Positions 7,341-15,517 of a stretch of DNA of 44,478 nt are shown in pieces. The DNA comes from Caryophanales bacterium UBA6985. GTDB taxonomy: Bacteria > Bacillota_I > Bacilli_A > RF39 > UBA660. Below the pieces are notes generated by a model. The model had not been told where the DNA came from, did no database searches, and saw nothing but the letters and a program-made list of their open reading frames with translations. The stretch is taken from contig DJYF01000018.1 of assembly GCA_002450035.1 (NCBI GenBank), positions 1 through 44,478 on the forward strand, given 5' to 3'. A program made the position numbers and the translations under genes. Each line of letters opens with the position of its first letter. The stretch's first letter is position 1.

Positions 7341-9069
7341 ATTTGTTATTTTTAATTTCTGATTTATATAGTTTTTTATAATCTTCACATGTATCAAGAA
7401 GTTCTTCATGACTTCCTTCAGCTTCTATCTTACCATCATTTAAGAATAGAATTCTATCACTATTAATAATAGTTGAAAGTCTATGAGCAATTATTAATAT
7501 AGTATATTCGCCTTTCATGTTTTCAATTGCTTCTTGAATCTTACTTTGTGTTTCATTATCAAGGGCACTTGTTGCTTCATCAAATAAAATTATTTGAGTC
7601 TTTTGAATTAAAGCTCTTGCAATAGCAAGTCTTTGTTTTTGACCACCTGATAAGTTTACTCCACCTTCACCAATAACTGTATCATATCCATCAGGAAGTT
7701 CTTCAATAAATTCACTTAAACAAGCTGTCTTACATGCTTCCTTCATTTCTTCTTCAGTTAAATCATCCTTAACTAGTCTTAAGTTATCTCTTATACTTAA
7801 ATTAAATATATAAGGGCTTTGAGAAATAATAGTTATATTATTTCTAATGGAGTATTTATCTAGTTTATTAATGTCTTTACCATCAATAAATATCTTACTG
7901 TTAGGTACATCATACATCTTACATAAAAGATTAAAGATTGTAGTTTTACCAGCGCCACTTTTACCTACGAAAGCAACAGTTTCACCAGACTTAATCTTAA
8001 ATGAAATATTCTTAAGTACTTTTTTATCTTTGTAAGAAAAATATAAATGTCTAAATTCAAAGTTACCTTTAATATCATCTATATGTTCCTTACCAAACTT
8101 CTCTTTATTAAACTCATTTGAATCAAATATATCAAATACTCTTTTAAATGATAAATTAAAGTCTTTAATAAAGTTATACATATCTCCAATATTATATATA
8201 AGTCCTTCAGTTCTACCAATGTAATTATATAAAACTAAACCTTCTGCAATAACAAGTTTTCCTTTATAAATAAGATAAACTATTAAAAGTATAAATAATA
8301 AATATCCTACCCAATAAGTAATATCTGTAATAAGAGAATACTTTCTATTGTTATAGTTCATTTGATATCTTATATCATTATAATCAACTGACTTATTATG
8401 TAACTCAGTCATGAAAGATTCTTCAGAGTTTAGCATCTTTATATCTCTTGCTCCTCTTACAATCTCTCCAATAAAGCTTGTTATCTTTTCGTTTTTCTTT
8501 CTTGCTACTTTATCAAGTTCATTAAACTTTTTAACACGTGTTCTATATATTAATCCTAAAATTGCTGTTTCAACAACACTTAATATAAATGCATACTTAT
8601 TTACTACAAAAATAGCAGCAAATACACCTAAGTTGGAAATAATCATAGAAGTATCATTAATTAACACTCCATATATATCTGAAAGTCTTCCAGCATCCCC
8701 GGTTAATCTTTGAATAAATAAACCAGTTCCATTTTGATCTAAAGTGTTATTATCAAGTTTTAATATTTCTCTACCAAGTTTACTTTGTAACTCAATATAG
8801 TTTTCTCTATAGATTTTATGATAATTTCCTCTTAAAAAGAATGATAGTGTATTAGAAAATATTCTAATACCTATAAAAACAATTGCTAAATAAACAAGTT
8901 GTAATAACTCGTTATTCGTTAGTTTAACAATCATCCTTGCACTTAACAAAGGAGATACAACACTTATAATTATAGTAAAAATATTTATAATAATGTTTGC
9001 AACTATTCTCTTCTTTTGGCTATTACCAAAATTATTTAATTTTTTGAAATTCTTTAAAAATTCACCCAT
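7339..9069 (-). CDS. ABC exporter, fused membrane and ATPase domains
   Basis: 576-residue half-transporter of the multidrug/lipid exporter type. About 300 residues of transmembrane domain (hydrophobic segments near 25-45, 52-75, 130-180, 245-275) are followed by the ATPase domain. This shows Walker A (GKSGAGKTT), Q-loop (ISQSP), signature LSGGQKQRLAIARAL, Walker B (IILFDEATSALD) and the H-loop histidine (IIAHRLST). It would work as a homodimer, or as a heterodimer with a partner not present here. AGGAGGA precedes the ATG. The promoter (9090-9120) is of the MerR type, which in known cases drives drug or metal efflux genes, so export of a toxic compound is inferred. The substrate cannot be read from sequence. 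Confidence 0.9.
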   Translation of the reverse strand: MGEFLKNFKKLNNFGNSQKKRIVANIIINIFTIIISVVSPLLSARMIVKLTNNELLQLVYLAIVFIGIRIFSNTLSFFLRGNYHKIYRENYIELQSKLGREILKLDNNTLDQNGTGLFIQRLTGDAGRLSDIYGVLINDTSMIISNLGVFAAIFVVNKYAFILSVVETAILGLIYRTRVKKFNELDKVARKKNEKITSFIGEIVRGARDIKMLNSEESFMTELHNKSVDYNDIRYQMNYNNRKYSLITDITYWVGYLLFILLIVYLIYKGKLVIAEGLVLYNYIGRTEGLIYNIGDMYNFIKDFNLSFKRVFDIFDSNEFNKEKFGKEHIDDIKGNFEFRHLYFSYKDKKVLKNISFKIKSGETVAFVGKSGAGKTTIFNLLCKMYDVPNSKIFIDGKDINKLDKYSIRNNITIISQSPYIFNLSIRDNLRLVKDDLTEEEMKEACKTACLSEFIEELPDGYDTVIGEGGVNLSGGQKQRLAIARALIQKTQIILFDEATSALDNETQSKIQEAIENMKGEYTILIIAHRLSTIINSDRILFLNDGKIEAEGSHEELLDTCEDYKKLYKSEIKNNK

Positions 9070-9089
9070 TATATTCCTCCTGTTTGAAA

Positions 9090-9120
9090 ATTATAACACT
9101 CCATATTACTGGAGTGTCAA
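9090..9120 (-). promoter_or_regulatory. MerR-type promoter/operator of the ABC exporter gene
   Basis: Consensus TTGACA (9115-9120) and consensus TATAAT (9090-9095) stand 19 bp apart. The spacer holds a perfect 7-bp dyad, ACACTCC-N8-GGAGTGT (9096-9117). A long spacer with a CTCC...GGAG dyad between the hexamers is the hallmark of MerR-family regulation (as at bmr/mta and mer), where the activator twists DNA to realign the hexamers. Transcription would start near 9083, just before the ribosome site. No MerR gene is in the window. Confidence 0.75.
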
Positions 9121-9136
9121 CAAATAGTTTTAAAGT

Positions 9137-9235
9137 TTATGAATTAAAAACAAGAAGAACAATACCAACAGCTATAATTAGGAAGAAAACAAACACAAGT
9201 AAGTATGAACCACTATCAAAATTAACCTTTTTCAT
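9137..9235 (-). CDS. 32-residue single-pass membrane peptide
   Basis: The frame MKKVNFDSGSYLL continues into one long hydrophobic helix and ends LLVFNS. Its ATG overlaps the stop of the preceding gene (TAATG), and a strong site GGAGGAAGG lies just before it within that gene. This is the signature of coupled translation of a real small gene. It has a short positively charged N-terminus and one transmembrane span. The function is unknown. A role beside the zinc-ribbon membrane protein is inferred from coupling alone. Confidence 0.6.
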   Translation of the reverse strand: MKKVNFDSGSYLLVFVFFLIIAVGIVLLVFNS

Positions 9236-9843
9236 TATCCTTCCTCCACTTCATTAATAATAATTGTATTAATAAATCCTTCACTATCATAATTAAATGA
9301 TATAACTGAATCCTTAGACTTATCGATTAAATTAATTAATTCATTTAGTTCTTTTTCAGTTTTATATATTACACCATTATAATTTATAACAATTATGTGT
9401 TCCCCGGTAGAATTAGTAAGAATAACACTATTAATAATTGGTGTTAAAATACCATTACCTTTAGTACCTTCATATATAGTATATTTATTATTAAAAAACT
9501 CTGCTTCATACTCATCAGGTATAGTTGTACCATCTGTAGTAACTTCATTTGTTATAGCGCTAGTATTATTATCTTCTTCATTATTTTTATTATTAAATCT
9601 TAAATATGTAATTCCAATCACAGTGAAAGTTAAAAGTAAAATACTAAGCACTGAATAAAAAAATATTCGAACAGGATGTTTTAGTACTGCAAAATCAAAT
9701 AATATTTCATTGTCATCTGATGAATTCTTTGTATAGTTAATATAATTTGTAGCATGGCAAACAGAACAAGTAACTACGTCACTATCTTCATTTATTTCAA
9801 TAATAGAATCACAATTTTTACATTTAATTTTAATGTTCGCCAT
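9235..9843 (-). CDS. Zinc-ribbon, single-pass membrane protein (paralogue 1)
   Basis: 202 residues. An N-terminal zinc ribbon with two CxxC pairs (CKNC, CSVC, residues 8-30) is followed by one membrane helix near 59-82 and an extracytoplasmic domain rich in Asn, Thr and Ile. The last part (NYDSEGFINTIIINEVEEG) matches the end of the next gene (DYDNEGYINKFTITDIEKK), so the two are diverged paralogues of the same plan. An extended -10 (TGTTAAAAT) lies upstream. The function is unknown. A cytoplasmic zinc ribbon tethered to an external sensing domain is what the sequence shows. Confidence 0.7.
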   Translation of the reverse strand: MANIKIKCKNCDSIIEINEDSDVVTCSVCHATNYINYTKNSSDDNEILFDFAVLKHPVRIFFYSVLSILLLTFTVIGITYLRFNNKNNEEDNNTSAITNEVTTDGTTIPDEYEAEFFNNKYTIYEGTKGNGILTPIINSVILTNSTGEHIIVINYNGVIYKTEKELNELINLIDKSKDSVISFNYDSEGFINTIIINEVEEG

Positions 9844-9865
9844 AATACCATATCCTTACTTTTTA

Positions 9866-9874
9866 ATTTTAACA
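9866..9874 (-). promoter_or_regulatory. Extended -10 promoter for the zinc-ribbon gene and membrane peptide
   Basis: TGTTAAAAT on the minus strand, between the terminator of the upstream gene and the AAGGA ribosome site. Confidence 0.5.
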
Positions 9875-9884
9875 CAATAATATA

Positions 9885-9916
9885 AACAAAAAAAGAAGTA
9901 GAACTCTACTTCTTTT
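9885..9916 (-). terminator. Terminator of zinc-ribbon paralogue 2
   Basis: Stem AAAAGAAGTAGA/TCTACTTCTTTT with a 2-nt loop, followed by a T-rich tail. It contains the stop codon at 9906-9908. Confidence 0.8.
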
Positions 9917-10538
9917 CAATATCAGTAATTGTAAATTTATTTATATATCCTTCATTATCATAATCAAGAGATACATTATAATAACTATTTTGTTTTAAAG
10001 AGTCTCTTATTTCTACAATACCCTCTTCTTCTGTTGTAGAAATATCTTTATAAGTAACTTTAATTTGATGATCTTTATTTTTCTTATTAGAAGTAATAAT
10101 ATCATCTAATGTCTTACTAATAAGTAACTCTATTTTTTTCCCATTTACTAGTTCAATTGGACCATTAAAACTTTGTATTTCTATTTGTTTTACTTGTTTA
10201 GAGTATACTTCATTAGTATTTTCATTACTATTTATTCTCTTACTTGTCTTATTAAAAGACATGAATGAAGAAACAGATAAAGCAATTATTATACCGAATA
10301 TTACAATAGTAAATACAACAATGAATATTCTAGTATATCTTATACCAGGTAGTTTATTAATTTGTTTAAAAGTATCCATATGAGCATCGAGCGCACCTTT
10401 AACAGTATCATATGCTTTATTATAATCATCTTCTACTGAAAACTTAGCACCGCAAAAGTCACAAGTAACTTGTCTTTCTTTTTCTTCTATTTTTAATTTA
10501 GCTCCACAATTTTTACATTTAATTTCCTTTAATTCCAT
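9906..10538 (-). CDS. Zinc-ribbon, single-pass membrane protein (paralogue 2)
   Basis: 210 residues from the ATG at 10538, chosen because GGTGAG lies just upstream. An N-terminal zinc ribbon (CKNCG at 8-12, CDFCG at 27-31) resembles those that open many membrane-anchored Firmicute proteins. It is followed by an amphipathic stretch, a membrane helix near 70-92 and an extracytoplasmic domain ending DYDNEGYINKFTITDIEKK. It shares its plan and C-terminal motif with the gene at 9235-9843. The function is unknown. Confidence 0.7.
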   Translation of the reverse strand: MELKEIKCKNCGAKLKIEEKERQVTCDFCGAKFSVEDDYNKAYDTVKGALDAHMDTFKQINKLPGIRYTRIFIVVFTIVIFGIIIALSVSSFMSFNKTSKRINSNENTNEVYSKQVKQIEIQSFNGPIELVNGKKIELLISKTLDDIITSNKKNKDHQIKVTYKDISTTEEEGIVEIRDSLKQNSYYNVSLDYDNEGYINKFTITDIEKK

Positions 10539-10592
10539 TATACTCACCAATTAAATAATATCACAATTTTTCTAATCTATGAACATCTAAAA

Positions 10593-11267
10593 TTACTTTT
10601 TAATGATGTCATTAAAAATATATGAAACACATAATAATCCAGCTGCATTAGGTACAAAAGATGCACTACCAAGACCTGCACTTTTTATTGGAGCTTCTGT
10701 TGAAGACACTACCATAATTTTCTTAGGATTTATATGATTTTCTTTTAACTTATGTCTAAGAATTCTTGCCAAAGGATCATAATTAGTCTTATCAATAGAA
10801 GTAATAGATAACTTAGTTATATCAAGCTTCTTAGCTGTACCTAAACAAGTAATAAGCTTAGTATCTTTCTTTAAAGTTTTTTCTATTAAACTATATTTTA
10901 CTTTTATATCATCACATGCATCTATTATATAGTCATAATTATTCTTAAGTAATTCATCAATATTATTCTCGTTAAGCATCATTTCAAGTCCTTCTATAAG
11001 AATATCTTCTCTTATAGTTTTAGCTCTTAAAACAGCTTCTTTTACCTTAGGAGAACCAATATTAGTAGAGTTAGTAATTAATTGTCTATTTAAATTAGAT
11101 ATATCAATAGTATCCATATCAACTACTGTTATATTATTAAATCCATTTCTAACAAGTGCTTCTAAGGCAGCACTTCCTACTCCACCTACTCCAACTAGTA
11201 ATATTTTCTTAGAGCCTATTTTATTTAAATTTGCTTCTCCAATTATTTTTATTAATCTATCAAACAT
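10593..11267 (-). CDS. tcdA: tRNA threonylcarbamoyladenosine dehydratase, ThiF/E1-like
   Basis: TcdA uses ATP to cyclise t6A to ct6A at position 37 of ANN-decoding tRNAs. The 224-residue protein has the E1-like nucleotide motif GVGGVGSAALEAL (about 26-38), the DMDTIDISNLNRQ segment with its conserved Asp and Arg, DACDD for ATP hydrolysis, and the subfamily block DPLARILRHKLK. It is shorter than the roughly 270-residue E. coli protein at the C-terminus. The site AGGTGG precedes the ATG. It lies 25 bases downstream of the kinase-fold gene and is probably transcribed with it from the consensus promoter at 11943-11971. Confidence 0.85.
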   Translation of the reverse strand: MFDRLIKIIGEANLNKIGSKKILLVGVGGVGSAALEALVRNGFNNITVVDMDTIDISNLNRQLITNSTNIGSPKVKEAVLRAKTIREDILIEGLEMMLNENNIDELLKNNYDYIIDACDDIKVKYSLIEKTLKKDTKLITCLGTAKKLDITKLSITSIDKTNYDPLARILRHKLKENHINPKKIMVVSSTEAPIKSAGLGSASFVPNAAGLLCVSYIFNDIIKK

Positions 11268-11292
11268 AATACCACCTAATTAATTATAAAAT

Positions 11293-11916
11293 CTATATTT
11301 CAAAACGTCTAGATTTTATTCTTTTATAAACTTCATCTGCAGGGTCTTTATACTTACTAGGGTCTATACTAAATGCTTGATTAATTGGATGATCAAGAGC
11401 ATTTACTACTGGATCTCCTTCAATATATTTATTTAATACATATCTTAAAGCCATATTTCTATTATACTTCTTTAACGATACTTTATCATAACTATCAAAT
11501 CTATAAAGATCAGTATCTATTACTCTTAAGCCATCTCCGGTTATTATTACATTTCCTGGATTAGGATCAAACATATATATTCCTTCGCAAGTTAAATGAT
11601 CTGCTAAATCAATTAAGAATCTTAAAGATACAATAGTATATTCTAAAGGTAAATGAGGAAGTATTTCTTTTACTGCAGGAATATACTCATACATATAGTT
11701 TTTTATTAAATTATTATCATCTAAATTATAATCTATTAAATGAACAAAAGCAGGATTATCTACAAGTTTTAATTTATCAAATACATCTTTATCCATGATA
11801 TATTTCTTTATATCACCAAGTAAATGTAACTCAGGATTATATTCTTTAATACATAGTTCACCAAAGTGATAAATTGTAGAACTAGAGCTTTTCCATATAT
11901 CATCAAATAAAGTCAT
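11293..11916 (-). CDS. Kinase-fold (protein kinase-like superfamily) protein, short
   Basis: 207 residues with reduced kinase motifs: a lysine in ELCIKEY (K24), a catalytic-loop-like MFDPNPGNVII (D117, N122) and a metal-binding VIDTD (D134) in place of DFG. This arrangement resembles the APH/choline-kinase branch of the protein kinase-like superfamily. The glycine-rich loop is not evident and the C-terminal lobe is short, so activity is uncertain. AAGGGA precedes the ATG, and a perfect consensus promoter drives the gene together with tcdA. The substrate is unknown. Fair confidence in the fold, low in function. Confidence 0.6.
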   Translation of the reverse strand: MTLFDDIWKSSSSTIYHFGELCIKEYNPELHLLGDIKKYIMDKDVFDKLKLVDNPAFVHLIDYNLDDNNLIKNYMYEYIPAVKEILPHLPLEYTIVSLRFLIDLADHLTCEGIYMFDPNPGNVIITGDGLRVIDTDLYRFDSYDKVSLKKYNRNMALRYVLNKYIEGDPVVNALDHPINQAFSIDPSKYKDPADEVYKRIKSRRFEI

Positions 11917-11942
11917 AGTAATCCCTTCTTTCTTTTTTGTTT

Positions 11943-11971
11943 ATTATAAAGATTAAATAATTCATTGTCAA
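11943..11971 (-). promoter_or_regulatory. Consensus sigma-A promoter for kinase-fold gene and tcdA
   Basis: Perfect TTGACA (11966-11971), 17-bp spacer, perfect TATAAT (11943-11948). Its -35 begins where the T-run of the nifJ terminator ends. Confidence 0.85.
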
Positions 11972-11998
11972 AAAAAGACTAAAGCCTATGCTTTAGTC
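11970..11998 (-). terminator. nifJ terminator with stop codon in the loop
   Basis: Perfect 9-bp stem GACTAAAGC/GCTTTAGTC with seven T. The last sense codons form the 5' arm and the nifJ TAG (11986-11988) is in the loop. Confidence 0.9.
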
Positions 11999-14900
11999 AC
12001 TTGAATATTTTCGTTTATTTGATGACTTATTAAATCAACATAATATTTATATCTATTAATAGCAGCTTCTTTATTAGCAGCAAGTAATTCATCTGCAGCT
12101 TCCTTATTCTTAAGTTTTAAAGATCTATATCTTACTTCATTACTTAAGAAATCATCATATTTTTCAAAATCAGGCATCTTTGAGTCCATCTTAATTTGAT
12201 TAGTAACTGGATTATATCTCATAAGTAGAACATAACCAGATTCAACAGCAAGTTTTTCTTCTTGTAATGAACAAGACATTCCACCTTTTATACCATGTTC
12301 TATACATGGACAATAACAAATTATAATAGCAGGACCTTTATGCTCCATGGCTTCTTTCATTACACTTATTGCTTGCATCATATTAGCACCTAAACAAATA
12401 GTACCAACATAACAATTAGGATAACTCATAGCTATTCTAAACATATCTTTTTTATGATTCTTTTTACCCATGCCAGCAAATTGAGCAACTTGACCGATAT
12501 GAGAGGACTTACTCATTTGACCACCTGTATTAGAATATACTTCTGTATCAAGTACCATTACTTTAATGTTTTCCTCGCTTGATAATACATGATCAATTCC
12601 ATTGAAACCTATATCATATGCCCAGCCATCTCCACCTTGACATATAACAGTTCTGTTTTTAATATAATCCTTTAAGTCAGCTACTCTCTTAGGTAACTTA
12701 ACTTTGTCTAACTTTTCATATATTTCTTTAGTTTTTTGATTATCTTCAAAGTTATCAAGTAACTCTTTCATAAGAGGTTTTGCCACTTCATTGAAGTTAT
12801 CCATATTTGCAAGAATAGCATTCTTTAACTGACTACGTTTATTCTTAAAACTTAAATGCATTCCATATCCAAATTCAGCATTATCCTCAAATAGTGAATT
12901 AGCCCAAGGAATTAAATATGGTGTAGAAGGAGCACTTCCTCCATATATAGAAGAACATCCTGTTGCATTAGCATATATTATTTCGTCCCCGAATAACTGA
13001 GTCATTAATTTAGTATAAGCGGCTTCACCACATCCAGCACAAGCACCACTAAACTCAAACTTAGGTTTTTCAAATTGAGAACCTTTAATAGTAAACTTAT
13101 TAAATAGTTTAGGATTTTCATAATTCTTGAATAACTTATTTGCTTCCGTTTGTTTTTCATATGTAGCATCTCCCATAGTTAAAGCCTTAGCTCCAGCTTT
13201 ACCAGGACAAACAGATGCACATAAACCACATCCAAGACAGTCTTTTTCAGAAATACTTATGATATATCTATATCCCTTAGCTCCCATGGCCTCAATTCCA
13301 TCTTCACTTTCACCTTCAAGTAAGAAAGGTCTAATAACAGCGTGAGGACATACAAGAGAACACATGCCACATTGAATACAATTATCTTTATTCCATTTAG
13401 GAACCTTTGAACTAACGCCACGTTTTTCTCTACTTGTTAAGTCTCCTTCAAATGCACCATTTCTTAGTGTCTTTACTTCACTTACAGTTAAAGAGTCTCC
13501 TAGACGTTTATTCATTCTTTCAAATATACTTAAAGGTACTTCTTTTAAATCTTTATTTAAACTATCCTTTACAATTATTTTTTCTACACTATCAAGTGCT
13601 TCTTTAATTGCATCTTGGTTATTCTTAACAATGTCTTCTCCTTTTGTACGAAAAGCTTCTTTTATACTCTTATTAAGTAGATTAATTGGATCTTCACCAG
13701 CTAAACTCTTTTTATTTAAGCGACATAGTAAATTTAGAATAACTACTTCCATGATTTTAGATATTTTACCTTTTATACCATGTTCTTCCGCAATTCTTTC
13801 AGCATTAATGGTAAGAATAGTAATATTTCTAGAAGAAATAATATCTAAGTCTTTCTTAGTCATCTTATTTATACATTCTTCTTTATTAGTTGTATTAATA
13901 AGAAGGAAACCATTTTTCTTAATCTTATTTAACATTTCATACATTCTAAAGTATTCATCTTTAGTAACAACTACAATATTGGCGTTAGTAACATAATAAG
14001 GAGCTCTTATAGGACTTTGACCAAAACGAAGATGAGCAATAGTAACACCACCACTCTTTTTAGAATCATATTCATTATAGCTTTGAACATAATTTCCAGC
14101 ATCTCCTACTAAATGAATTATATCTTTAGAAGCAGATACCATTCCATCACTACCAAAACCATATATTTGCATTTCTAGTGTTTTTAAATCAATAGTATAA
14201 CTTTCATCTACTTCTAAAGAAGAATGAGTAACATCATCTACTATACCAATAGTAAAACTTTCTTTTAAATTATTACTCTTAAGCATATCATATACTGCTT
14301 TTATTTGAGCAGGAGTAGTATTCTTAGAAGATAATCCATATCTTCCTCCTACAACCTTTATTTTACTATTTTTAAGTACTCCTAAGACATCTAAGTATAA
14401 AGGTTCGCCAATTGAACCTGATTCTTTAGTTCTATCTAGTACAGCTATTCTTTTAACTGTTTCAGGTAATACTTTTAAGAAATATTTTGCACTAAAAGGT
14501 CTATATAGATGTACTTCAACTAAACCAACTCTACGACCATTTCTATTTAAATCATCAACAACTAATCTTGCAGTATCATTAACAGAACCCATAGCAACAA
14601 TTACTTCTGTTGCATCTTTTGCTCCATAATAATTAAATGGTTTATATTTAGTTTTAGCAAGTTTATTAATAGCCATCATATATTTATTAACAATATCAGG
14701 TATATTATTGTATAATTCTTGTCTTGCTTCAACTGATTGGAAATATACATCTTCATTTTCAGCCATTCCCATTTGCTTTTTAACGCCTAAATTTAAAGAT
14801 CTTTCTTTAAAACTCCTTAAAGCGTCTTTATTAACTAACTTTAATAATTCATTATTATTAAGTGTTTCAATAACATTTATTTCATGACTTGTTCTAAATC

Positions 14901-15408
14901 CATCAAAGAAATGTAAGAAAGGAAGACTTCCTTCTATAGCACTTAAGTGAGCAACTGCAGCTAAATTATGTGCATCTTGTACACTTGATGATGCAAGCAT
15001 ACAAAAACCAGTTTGTCTTGTTGCATAAACATCTCCATGGTCCCCGAATATAGATAAAGCATGAGTAGCAACAGTTCTTGCTGCACAATGTATTACTCCA
15101 GGTAAACACTCCCCCGCCATCTTATACATATTAGGAATCATTAATAATAATCCTTGAGAAGCTGTAAATGTTGTAGCAAGCGAACCAGTTACTAATGCAC
15201 CATGCATAGCACCAGCAGCACCAGCTTCACTTTCCATCTCAGTAACATGTACTTTATCATTAAATAAATTATAATTTTCTCCTGCACTCATAGCATCTAC
15301 ATGATCTGCCATGGGACTTGAAGGAGTAATTGGATATATAGTAGCTACTTCTGAAAATAAATAAGCTATTTCAGAACAAGCAGTATTTCCATCAACGGTC
15401 TTTTTCAT
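11986..15408 (-). CDS. nifJ: Pyruvate:ferredoxin (flavodoxin) oxidoreductase
   Basis: NifJ/PFOR splits pyruvate to acetyl-CoA and CO2 and passes electrons to ferredoxin. It is oxygen-sensitive and marks an anaerobe. About 1,140 residues is the normal size for the single-chain enzyme. Seen in order: the N-terminal substrate/CoA domain (TIYPITPSSPMADHVD), domains II-III, an 8-iron ferredoxin domain with CIQCGMCSLVCP and CLGCGLCASVCP, and the thiamine diphosphate domain with the extra-cluster motif GACAGCGE, GDGWAYDIGF and DTEVYSNTGGQMSKS. I start at ATG 15408, 7 bases after AAGGAAG, rather than at the GTG at 15414. The gene is transcribed alone. Confidence 0.97.
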   Translation of the reverse strand: MKKTVDGNTACSEIAYLFSEVATIYPITPSSPMADHVDAMSAGENYNLFNDKVHVTEMESEAGAAGAMHGALVTGSLATTFTASQGLLLMIPNMYKMAGECLPGVIHCAARTVATHALSIFGDHGDVYATRQTGFCMLASSSVQDAHNLAAVAHLSAIEGSLPFLHFFDGFRTSHEINVIETLNNNELLKLVNKDALRSFKERSLNLGVKKQMGMAENEDVYFQSVEARQELYNNIPDIVNKYMMAINKLAKTKYKPFNYYGAKDATEVIVAMGSVNDTARLVVDDLNRNGRRVGLVEVHLYRPFSAKYFLKVLPETVKRIAVLDRTKESGSIGEPLYLDVLGVLKNSKIKVVGGRYGLSSKNTTPAQIKAVYDMLKSNNLKESFTIGIVDDVTHSSLEVDESYTIDLKTLEMQIYGFGSDGMVSASKDIIHLVGDAGNYVQSYNEYDSKKSGGVTIAHLRFGQSPIRAPYYVTNANIVVVTKDEYFRMYEMLNKIKKNGFLLINTTNKEECINKMTKKDLDIISSRNITILTINAERIAEEHGIKGKISKIMEVVILNLLCRLNKKSLAGEDPINLLNKSIKEAFRTKGEDIVKNNQDAIKEALDSVEKIIVKDSLNKDLKEVPLSIFERMNKRLGDSLTVSEVKTLRNGAFEGDLTSREKRGVSSKVPKWNKDNCIQCGMCSLVCPHAVIRPFLLEGESEDGIEAMGAKGYRYIISISEKDCLGCGLCASVCPGKAGAKALTMGDATYEKQTEANKLFKNYENPKLFNKFTIKGSQFEKPKFEFSGACAGCGEAAYTKLMTQLFGDEIIYANATGCSSIYGGSAPSTPYLIPWANSLFEDNAEFGYGMHLSFKNKRSQLKNAILANMDNFNEVAKPLMKELLDNFEDNQKTKEIYEKLDKVKLPKRVADLKDYIKNRTVICQGGDGWAYDIGFNGIDHVLSSEENIKVMVLDTEVYSNTGGQMSKSSHIGQVAQFAGMGKKNHKKDMFRIAMSYPNCYVGTICLGANMMQAISVMKEAMEHKGPAIIICYCPCIEHGIKGGMSCSLQEEKLAVESGYVLLMRYNPVTNQIKMDSKMPDFEKYDDFLSNEVRYRSLKLKNKEAADELLAANKEAAINRYKYYVDLISHQINENIQVTKA

Positions 15409-15436
15409 AATCACACTTCCTTATTATCTAATATAA

Positions 15437-15445
15437 ATTATAGCA
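15437..15445 (-). promoter_or_regulatory. Extended -10 promoter of nifJ
   Basis: TGCTATAAT. Start predicted near 15430, with no clear -35. Confidence 0.6.
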
Positions 15446-15485
15446 TCATTATTATTTATAATCATTATCATTACAAAAAGTTTTT

Positions 15486-15517
15486 ATAAAAAAAGAATAG
15501 AAGTTTTCTTCTATTCT
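15486..15517 (-). terminator. Terminator of the BspA-repeat pseudopilin gene
   Basis: 10-bp stem AGAATAGAAG/CTTCTATTCT, loop AAAA, then seven T. The stop codon at 15516-15518 forms the start of the stem. Confidence 0.9.

Noticed and set aside
13127..13996. Plus-strand frames opposite nifJ
   Set aside because: They are shadows of a very well conserved gene, with no ribosome sites.
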